Of a stretch of 11,366 bases of DNA, positions 6,931-11,366 are shown one piece after another. The translations under genes were made by a program, and so were the position numbers. Under the pieces are notes generated by a model, which searched no databases, had not been told where the DNA came from, and was given only the letters and a program-made list of their open reading frames with translations. Numbering within the stretch: position 1 is the first letter of the stretch; every line of letters begins with the position of its first letter. This DNA comes from Candidatus Eisenbergiella stercorigallinarum (lineage in GTDB: Bacteria; Bacillota; Clostridia; Lachnospirales; Lachnospiraceae), in contig DWUW01000065.1 of assembly GCA_019120525.1 (NCBI GenBank), positions 1 to 11,366 on the forward strand, in the 5' to 3' direction.

Positions 6931-6953
6931 GTCTGCGCATTACCTGCGCAGGC
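6931..6953. other. GC-rich hairpin in the transporter/two-component spacer
   Basis: GGTCTGCGCA at about 6930-6939 pairs with TGCGCAGGCC at 6945-6954 (one G-T wobble) around a 5-base loop. It lies between the transporter terminator and the two-component promoter and has no T-tract. The function is unknown; it could extend or back up the terminator. Confidence 0.35.
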
Positions 6954-6975
6954 CGTACAAAAGCGTACAGTAGCG

Positions 6976-7016
6976 AAAAGCCGCCGATGCCGGAAACAGC
7001 TCCGATATCGGCGGCT
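6976..7016 (-). terminator. Terminator of the ABC-transporter operon
   Basis: Read on the minus strand, AGCCGCCGAT (7016-7007) and ATCGGCGGCT (6988-6979) form a perfect 10-bp stem followed by TTTT. An inner TCCG/CGGA pairing extends the structure. It starts about 40 bases after the permease stop. The short T-tract makes it moderate in strength. Confidence 0.7.
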
Positions 7017-7056
7017 CTCTGAACGTCTGTAGAAGCTTTTCTGCTTTTCTGATCTC

Positions 7057-8070
7057 CTACCTCGCCCGGATCTCCTTTCGCATGAAGCAGATGTAGGACA
7101 GGGCGAACATGATGATCGTCAGCGCCAGCAGTCCCACCAGATGGGGCCAGACCAGAAGCAGGCTCTGTCCCAGGGACAGGTAGCCGCTGATGGCGCCGGA
7201 AAGCTGCTGGGGCAGGATCACGTTGGTGGTGCGCACCGTGGGATCCATGATGGTGGAGATCGCCTCGCTGTACAGATAATAGGGCGACAGGCGGTTGAGG
7301 CCGTACTGCAGGTCATAATAATCCAGCAGTTGTCCCCAGGTCGTCACGTCCTCCGTGGGATACAGCACGCCCATCAGCATGTTCACCACAAGCGACATGA
7401 ACAGGGCGAAGAAGATCCACAGGGCGATGACGATCATGGCCGAAGTCGCCGCATGGCGGCATACTACCGAGAAAAAGATCGACAGCGCCAGCCAGAAGCA
7501 GATATAAACGGAGGTGAAGAAAAGCATGGCGAAAATGCGCCCCGCTTCGTCCGCCGCAGGCGGGATCCCCACGGTGATCAGGCCGATGGCGCTGATCACC
7601 AGCCCCATTCCGAATACCATGATGAAAATGATGGTGGCTCCCGCCAGGAATTTCCCGTTGATGACTGCGTCCCGGTAGATCGGCTGGGATACCAGCCGGT
7701 TCAGCGTTCCCTCCGACCGCTCGCTGTTGATGGCGTCAAAGCCAAGGGTCAGCCCCACAAAGGGCCCGAGCAGCGCAATGAAGGAAAGGAACGAAGGGAT
7801 CGATTCTCCGCTTAAGGTAAACAGCTTCAGGAAAATATTGTTGGGATCCGACGCCACCGCCTCGGATAGCCCGGACAGCGCGCCGTAGATGCTGGCGCAG
7901 CTCGTCAGCAGGATCAGCGCCAGAATGATCAGAAAGCGTCTGCTTCTTAAATGATCCGCCAATTCCTTTCTGTACAGGGCATACAGTCCGCTCCTGTGCG
8001 GCTTTGCGTCATCCCTGGTTTTTACGGAACGAAAGAAAACGTCCGCTCTTTTTCTGATCGAACTGAGCAT
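7057..8070 (-). CDS. ABC-2 family transporter permease
   Basis: This 337-residue protein has about six hydrophobic segments (near 46-66, 95-112, 143-167, 179-201, 208-232 and 306-328). Between the second and third lies 'DAINSERSEGTLNRLVSQPI' then 'YRDAVINGKFLAG', the conserved cytoplasmic stretch of the ABC-2 / NatB-like permeases. A long external loop (about 235-300) precedes the last segment. The start at 8068-8070 is chosen because AAGGAG lies nine bases upstream; an in-frame ATG 14 codons earlier has no such site. The reading frame overlaps the last 62 bases of the ATPase gene, so the two are translationally coupled. It would pair with that ATPase, probably as a dimer, to export or extract an unknown substrate. 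'Membrane part of an ABC-2 exporter' is firm; substrate is not. Confidence 0.93.
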   Translation of the reverse strand: MLSSIRKRADVFFRSVKTRDDAKPHRSGLYALYRKELADHLRSRRFLIILALILLTSCASIYGALSGLSEAVASDPNNIFLKLFTLSGESIPSFLSFIALLGPFVGLTLGFDAINSERSEGTLNRLVSQPIYRDAVINGKFLAGATIIFIMVFGMGLVISAIGLITVGIPPAADEAGRIFAMLFFTSVYICFWLALSIFFSVVCRHAATSAMIVIALWIFFALFMSLVVNMLMGVLYPTEDVTTWGQLLDYYDLQYGLNRLSPYYLYSEAISTIMDPTVRTTNVILPQQLSGAISGYLSLGQSLLLVWPHLVGLLALTIIMFALSYICFMRKEIRAR

Positions 8071-9019
8071 GTTCTTTCTCTCCTTTCTCAAAGTATCTGC
8101 GGTAGATCTCATCCAGATCGCTTCCTCTCTGTCTTAAATGGGCGATGGTATAACCGCCCTGCAGCGCCTTGCGCACCAGCTCCCTGCGCAGGTCCATGCG
8201 GGAATACACCACGTAATATTCCCCGTTATGCTCTACCCGGTCCACGTTTCCCAGATTGTTCAGAAGCTCCGGAAATCCGCTGTCGTCAGGGATCGCGGAA
8301 ACCTCCAGCGCGCAGTGGCCCTCCTGCTGAAGCTCCTTTGCCAGCTCTTCGATCCTGCCGCAGGCCACCAGCTTTCCTTCCACGAAAATGCCGACCCGGT
8401 CGCAGACCTGCTGCACCTGATACAGCTGATGGGAGGAAATCAGAATGGTTCTTCCATCCTCCTCTGCCATCTGGCGGATCAGGCTCATCAGCTCCCGCAT
8501 ACCTTCCGGGTCAAGTCCCAGCGTGGGCTCATCCATGATGATCACCTTCGGGTCCTTGATCAGAACGTCCGCCACGCCGAGACGCTGCTTCATGCCGCGG
8601 GAATAGGTTCCGGTCTTCTGGTCCGCCGCTTTCGTCATTCCCACTTTTTCCAGGAGAATATCAATCCGCTCCTCCAGCTCTTTTCCATCGAGGCCGTTCA
8701 GCCTTCCGGTGAACCTCAGGTTTTCCCGGCCAGTCATATCCATGTAGAAGCCCACGCTGTCCGGCAGGTAGCCCACGATCTGTTTTACGGAAATGGGATC
8801 CCTGGTACAGTTCTTTCCATCGATGAACGCGGTTCCCGCCGTAGGCTCCGTCAGCCCAAGAAGCATCAGCGTGGTCGTTGTCTTGCCCGCGCCGTTTGGA
8901 CCGAGCAGGCCGAAGATCTCACCCTTTTTGATGCCAAGCGTCAGATTATCCACCGCTTTCTTTTCTCCGTAGGCTTTGGTCAGACCCTTCATCTGAATGA
9001 TCATTTTATCGTCTGACAC
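8009..9019 (-). CDS. ABC transporter ATP-binding protein
   Basis: This 336-residue ATPase drives the adjacent ABC-2 permease. Walker A is 'GPNGAGKT' at 40-47, the signature is the variant 'YSRGMKQR' at 139-146, Walker B is 'VIIMDE' at 159-164 followed by 'PTLGLDP' (D-loop), and the H-loop is H197 in 'SSHQLYQ'. About 100 residues after the core (230-336) form an accessory C-terminal domain, common in ATPases of the CcmA/NatA type. The start is GTG at 9017-9019, supported by AAAGGAGG seven bases upstream, and lies 35 bases after the NEW3 protein gene. The last 20 codons share DNA with the start of the permease gene in another frame, an overlap longer than the usual few bases. Cytoplasmic, membrane-associated through the permease. 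Confidence 0.96.
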   Translation of the reverse strand: MSDDKMIIQMKGLTKAYGEKKAVDNLTLGIKKGEIFGLLGPNGAGKTTTTLMLLGLTEPTAGTAFIDGKNCTRDPISVKQIVGYLPDSVGFYMDMTGRENLRFTGRLNGLDGKELEERIDILLEKVGMTKAADQKTGTYSRGMKQRLGVADVLIKDPKVIIMDEPTLGLDPEGMRELMSLIRQMAEEDGRTILISSHQLYQVQQVCDRVGIFVEGKLVACGRIEELAKELQQEGHCALEVSAIPDDSGFPELLNNLGNVDRVEHNGEYYVVYSRMDLRRELVRKALQGGYTIAHLRQRGSDLDEIYRRYFEKGEKEHAQFDQKKSGRFLSFRKNQG

Positions 9020-9054
9020 GGCAATGCCTCCTTTCCTGTTGTCTCATACGGCGG

Positions 9055-10230
9055 TTACCTCCTGCCGTATTTGCGGAACACGTAAACCAGTCCGCCGACC
9101 ACAATCAGGATGATCAGCACTGCCACCAGGCCCCAGACCGTCTGTGTCTTTACGGATACACGGAATTCCGCGCTGGAACTTGCCTCATCCGTTTCCGCCG
9201 TAAAGGTGGCCACATAGTCTCCCGTAATCGCGTCGGAGCCGGGGGTCACGGTCGCGATCACTTCCGCCGTGCTTCCCGCGGGAATGGAGTCGATCACGTT
9301 ATCCTCCACGTTATAGGTTACTGTCCATCCGGAAGGGAGGCTGGAATTTAAGGAAACGTTCTGCAGATCCACATTTCCAGTGTTGGTGATGTTCAGCGTC
9401 ACGCTCGAATCATCGTTTGCATGCGCGTCAAAGCTGAGCCGTCCGTCCGGCGTGCTTAAAGAGATGCCGTATGTACCGGTGATGACCACCTTCAGATCCG
9501 TGGTCAGCGTCTCGGACGCGGATACGGCGCTGCAGGAAATGTCGTATTCCCCCGCCTCCACGTTCTGCGGAGGAACCACCTCAACCGTCAGCCCCTGGCT
9601 CGTGCTGGATTCCACATCGATTCCAGCCACAGAAGCTGTCCCATCAGAAGGGGTGAAGCTCACCTGCCAGCCGGAGGGAGCGTTGGAAGACAGGCTGTAG
9701 GACTGGGCGGAAAGGCCATTGTTGATCAGCGTGGTGCTGAAGCTGAAGGTCGTTCCGGCAGTTCCTTCCTGTTCCGGATATTCCGTCGTAAAGCTACCCG
9801 CTCCCGCGTTCACCTCATTTACCTGAAAAGAAAGCGTCAGGGAATCCTGGATCTCCGCACTGGCGGAAGCGTCCACCACCACATCGTAGGTGCCTTCTTC
9901 CAGCGCGTCCGGCACGGTCAGATGCAGCGTCAGGGAGGTTCCCTCGCCGCCGTTTGGTACGTAAACTCTGCTCACCTCATAGCTGCCGCCCTGCAGATAG
10001 CCTTCCCAGCCCTCCGGCAGGGAAGCGATCGCCACATCGGCATCCAGCCCGCTTCCGGAAGCGTTAGAAAGCGTCAGCGTAATATTCAGCGTCTCCCCCG
10101 GAGTGATCGTAATTCCGGGATACTCTGTCGACAGATCCAGTCCGCCTGCCGCATGGACGGTCCGGGCGCTTCCCCAGAACAAAACCAGCGCCATCAGGCA
10201 TGCCGCGAATGCCGCGATCAGAATGTGCAT
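9055..10230 (-). CDS. Secreted membrane-anchored protein with three NEW3/Ig-like repeats
   Basis: The frame has 391 residues. Residues 1-27 form a signal peptide (hydrophobic core 'LIAAFAACLMALVLFWG', likely cut after 'VHA'). Three beta-rich repeats of about 100 residues follow (35-137, 149-250, 255-361). Each carries a 'LP/PxGW' motif ('LPEGWEGYL', 'PSGWQVSF', 'PSGWTVTY') and 'xxGxYDVxxxA'-type strands, as in NEW3 (alpha-galactosidase-associated) domains. A single membrane segment (about 364-384) and a basic tail 'RKYGRR' place the repeats outside the cell. It is the first gene of the operon with the ATPase and permease, so it is probably an external partner that binds a substrate or envelope component. 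The ATG at 10230 has AAAGGGA almost touching it; the proper ribosome site AAAAGGAGG (10289-10297) lies far upstream and feeds another frame (see findings), so the true start may be upstream. Membership of NEW3 is inferred from pattern, not a search. Confidence 0.88.
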   Translation of the reverse strand: MHILIAAFAACLMALVLFWGSARTVHAAGGLDLSTEYPGITITPGETLNITLTLSNASGSGLDADVAIASLPEGWEGYLQGGSYEVSRVYVPNGGEGTSLTLHLTVPDALEEGTYDVVVDASASAEIQDSLTLSFQVNEVNAGAGSFTTEYPEQEGTAGTTFSFSTTLINNGLSAQSYSLSSNAPSGWQVSFTPSDGTASVAGIDVESSTSQGLTVEVVPPQNVEAGEYDISCSAVSASETLTTDLKVVITGTYGISLSTPDGRLSFDAHANDDSSVTLNITNTGNVDLQNVSLNSSLPSGWTVTYNVEDNVIDSIPAGSTAEVIATVTPGSDAITGDYVATFTAETDEASSSAEFRVSVKTQTVWGLVAVLIILIVVGGLVYVFRKYGRR

Positions 10231-10298
10231 TCCCTTTGAAGGCGTCTACCTTCCAATTTTCACTGCTTTTTCCATAGGTTTTCAATATCCTCCTTTTG
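10231..10298 (-). other. Anomalous translation-start region of the NEW3 protein
   Basis: AAAAGGAGG (10289-10297, minus strand) precedes two candidate starts. TTG at 10283-10285 reads 'KTYGKSSENWKVDAFKG' after its initiator and would join 'MHILIAAF' exactly if one base were removed from the AAAGGGAA run near 10231-10238. ATG at 10273-10275 gives 'MEKAVKIGR' and stops at TAG 10246-10248, in the same frame as the NEW3 protein and five codons short of its ATG. So this is either a short leader peptide with reinitiation, or a damaged or mis-sequenced N terminus. Confidence 0.5.
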
Positions 10299-10315
10299 CC
10301 TTCCCGGCTTTTTTC

Positions 10316-10349
10316 AAAAGGCGTCCTTTCGATCACAGCCGCCTTTTTT
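10316..10349. other. Leader hairpin of the ABC operon (possible attenuator)
   Basis: AAAAGGCG (10316-10323) and CGCCTTTT (10340-10347) form a perfect 8-bp stem around a 16-base loop. On the plus strand it ends in T6 (10344-10349), but no plus-strand gene precedes it. On the minus strand it ends in TTTTG and lies between the operon's candidate promoter and first gene, where it could act as a weak attenuator or finish transcripts of the GNAT gene. Confidence 0.45.
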
Positions 10350-10359
10350 CTCGTTCTCT

Positions 10360-10391
10360 ATCTTAGCAGAGAAAGCTTTAACGAACCTTTA
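10360..10391 (-). promoter_or_regulatory. Candidate promoter of the ABC operon with TAAAG direct repeat
   Basis: On the minus strand a -10-like TAAGAT lies at 10360-10365. No -35 consensus is seen, but TAAAG occurs at 10376-10380 and 10387-10391, 11 bp apart, covering the -35 zone. An 11-bp direct repeat on one DNA face next to the -10 box is the usual layout of OmpR/PhoB-type activator sites. The upstream repeat overlaps the stop codon of the GNAT gene. Confidence 0.42.
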
Positions 10392-11027
10392 GGAAGTTTG
10401 AAAATCCTGTGAAACCGGGGCGCGTTTTTTTGTTCCGGCAATCGGAGCGCGCCATTCCATCACATATTCCTCCCGTCCCGTATCCTCCTCTTTTCTGCGG
10501 GAGACCGCCTGCAGCCCCTCGCGCCGGTAAAAGGCGGCCGCCCGCTCATTTTCCGCATAGACATGCAGGGTAAAAACAGGATGCGTCTCCTTCACATGAT
10601 TAAGAAGCGCTTCGCCGATTCCCTTAGAACGGGAGCTGCCCTCCACAAAAATGCCCGCCAGATAATTTCCCTGCAGTCCGGCGAAACCTTTTATGCTTCC
10701 CTCTTCCTCGTATACCAAAACCTCCGCGCACAGAAGCTGTTCTTTTACCATCTCCGCATGGGACTCCCAGTATTTTCGCGGGAGAAAGGAATGGGCTTCC
10801 CGATTTCCGTTCAGCCAGAGCTTCATGACCTGTTCCAGATCCTCCGGGGCAAAGCTTCGGATCCTGCCGGGAAGGCTGATTTGGTTTTCGCTTTCGCAAA
10901 TCCCGTTTTCTCCGGTTTCCTCCGTTTTTTCCGTTTCATTCTGTCCGGTCATCCAGTCCACGCCGCCGCGGGTGTCCGCGATGTAGCCGTCCAGGCTCAT
11001 GCCGATGTATAAAACTGTTTTTCTCAT
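10389..11027 (-). CDS. Chimeric protein: dihydrofolate-reductase-like N terminus fused to GNAT acetyltransferase
   Basis: The start is the ATG at 11025-11027, with GGAGG five bases upstream; it gives 212 residues. Residues 1-28 ('MRKTVLYIGMSLDGYIADTR', then 'GGVDWMTG') match the first strand and loop of the RibD C-terminal / dihydrofolate-reductase-like family, whose proteins are normally about 170-180 residues; the remainder of that fold is absent. An acidic linker (30-50, 'ETEKTEETGENGICESEN') follows. Residues 55-192 are a GNAT N-acetyltransferase: 'IRSFAPEDLEQVMKLW', 'AHSFLPRKYW', motif A 'LAGIFVEGSSRSKGIGEALL' with the acetyl-CoA loop R133-SKGIG, and motif B 'LHVYAENERAAAFYRREGL'. The reductase piece cannot fold alone, so only acetyl transfer is plausible. 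The acceptor is unknown. The gene is divergent from the antitoxin and ends inside the ABC-operon promoter. Confidence 0.85.
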   Translation of the reverse strand: MRKTVLYIGMSLDGYIADTRGGVDWMTGQNETEKTEETGENGICESENQISLPGRIRSFAPEDLEQVMKLWLNGNREAHSFLPRKYWESHAEMVKEQLLCAEVLVYEEEGSIKGFAGLQGNYLAGIFVEGSSRSKGIGEALLNHVKETHPVFTLHVYAENERAAAFYRREGLQAVSRRKEEDTGREEYVMEWRAPIAGTKKRAPVSQDFQTS

Positions 11028-11045
11028 TTTTTCCTCCATGTTGAA

Positions 11046-11064
11046 GCGTTTTCTTTGAAAACGC
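11046..11064. promoter_or_regulatory. 19-bp palindrome between divergent genes
   Basis: GCGTTTTC (11046-11053) and GAAAACGC (11057-11064) are a perfect 8-bp inverted repeat around TTT. It lies 19 bases upstream of the acetyltransferase start and about 35 bases upstream of the antitoxin -35 box. No T-tract follows on either strand, so an operator is more likely than a terminator. What binds it is unknown. Confidence 0.45.
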
Positions 11065-11098
11065 CAGAAAAATATCAGTATATTTGTCAGTTAAAAGG

Positions 11099-11127
11099 TT
11101 GATTTTTTATCTTCTTCTGCATATACT
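11099..11127 (+). promoter_or_regulatory. Promoter of the antitoxin gene
   Basis: TTGATT (11099-11104) and TATACT (11122-11127) are separated by exactly 17 bases, and the ATG follows 21 bases after the -10 box, with GAGAGG at about 11135-11140 as ribosome site. Confidence 0.65.
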
Positions 11128-11148
11128 GGAAACAGAGAGGTGATGCAT

Positions 11149-11366
11149 ATGAATCTTATCAGAGGCGCTATTGAAAATACAATCCCCATTTCCCTTTTTA
11201 ACCGCGGGCTGGCCGGGAAAATTTTTGAAGAAGTGAAGCGTCACGGTGCAAAGGTTGTTATGAAAAATAATACGCCGGAATGTGTTCTTCTTTCGCCGGA
11301 GGAATATATCCGCCTTCTTGATGAAGTCAATGATGCCCGGCTTTTGAACACCGCCGTCCGGCGTAT
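11149..11366 (+). CDS. Phd/YefM-like type II antitoxin (3' end outside window)
   Basis: Seventy-two residues are visible before the window ends. They read 'MNLIRGAIENTIPISLFNRG', 'LAGKIFEEVKRHGAKVVMKN', 'NTPECVLLSPEEYIRLLDEV', 'NDARLLNTAVRR'. The order of a short N-terminal strand, a helix 'NRGLAGKIFEEV', a strand 'AKVVMKNNTPECVLLSPEEY' and a following helix is that of Phd/YefM antitoxins, which dimerise, bind their own promoter and neutralise a RelE- or Doc-type toxin. GAGAGG lies eight bases before the ATG at 11149; an in-frame ATG at 11143 is too close to that site. The toxin gene would be expected directly downstream, outside the window. Family call is by motif only. Confidence 0.82.
   Translation, partial: MNLIRGAIENTIPISLFNRGLAGKIFEEVKRHGAKVVMKNNTPECVLLSPEEYIRLLDEVNDARLLNTAVRR

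Noticed and set aside
8138..9016. 292-residue open frame on the plus strand
   Set aside because: It is antisense to the ABC ATPase with intact Walker motifs.
10064..10336. 90-residue minus-strand frame across the NEW3 start
   Set aside because: Only its leader part matters (it holds the TTG candidate start); after 10230 it is out of frame with the signal peptide and repeats, which are clearly the coding frame.
1..11366. CRISPR array, tRNA, rRNA, integrase or transposase
   Set aside because: No regularly spaced repeats, no tRNA- or rRNA-like sequence, and no recombinase motifs were found on either strand.

Overview
The window looks like a chromosomal segment of a gut-type Clostridia (Lachnospiraceae-like) bacterium. 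This is inferred from strong AGGAGG-type ribosome sites, moderately GC-rich coding DNA broken by AT-rich spacers, a GH42/GH43 carbohydrate-use region, an OmpR-type two-component system and an ABC-2 transporter. No species can be named from the sequence alone. No rRNA, tRNA, CRISPR array or complete insertion sequence was seen.

Left part (1-2971): an AraC-family regulator, cut by the window edge, is divergent from a GH42 beta-galactosidase. Their spacer carries a -10 box flanked by a perfect 9-bp inverted repeat. The galactosidase ends in a clear intrinsic terminator. The regulator probably controls the galactosidase.

Scar (about 2915-3260): an AT-rich island holds a decayed, truncated rhuM-type gene with an internal stop and no 3' part. 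It is the clearest trace of past mobile or horizontally acquired DNA here.

Middle (3314-4748): a short protein of unknown function and a GH43-like glycosidase form a minus-strand pair with a recognisable promoter. With the GH42 gene they suggest use of galactose- and pentose-containing plant or host glycans.

Right-middle (4824-10391): a minus-strand block holds a secreted, membrane-anchored protein with three beta-sandwich (NEW3-like) repeats, an ABC ATPase and an ABC-2 permease. After a terminator and a strong promoter come an OmpR-family response regulator and a sensor kinase. The likely picture is an envelope-stress or export module with its own two-component control. The TAAAG direct repeat at the transporter promoter is a candidate binding site for the regulator. 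The start of the secreted protein is odd, because the good upstream ribosome site feeds a reading frame one base out of register.

Right end (10389-11366): a chimeric gene joins about 28 residues of a dihydrofolate-reductase-like (RibD C-terminal type) protein to a GNAT acetyltransferase. Divergent from it is a Phd/YefM-like antitoxin gene that runs off the window, so any toxin partner lies outside.
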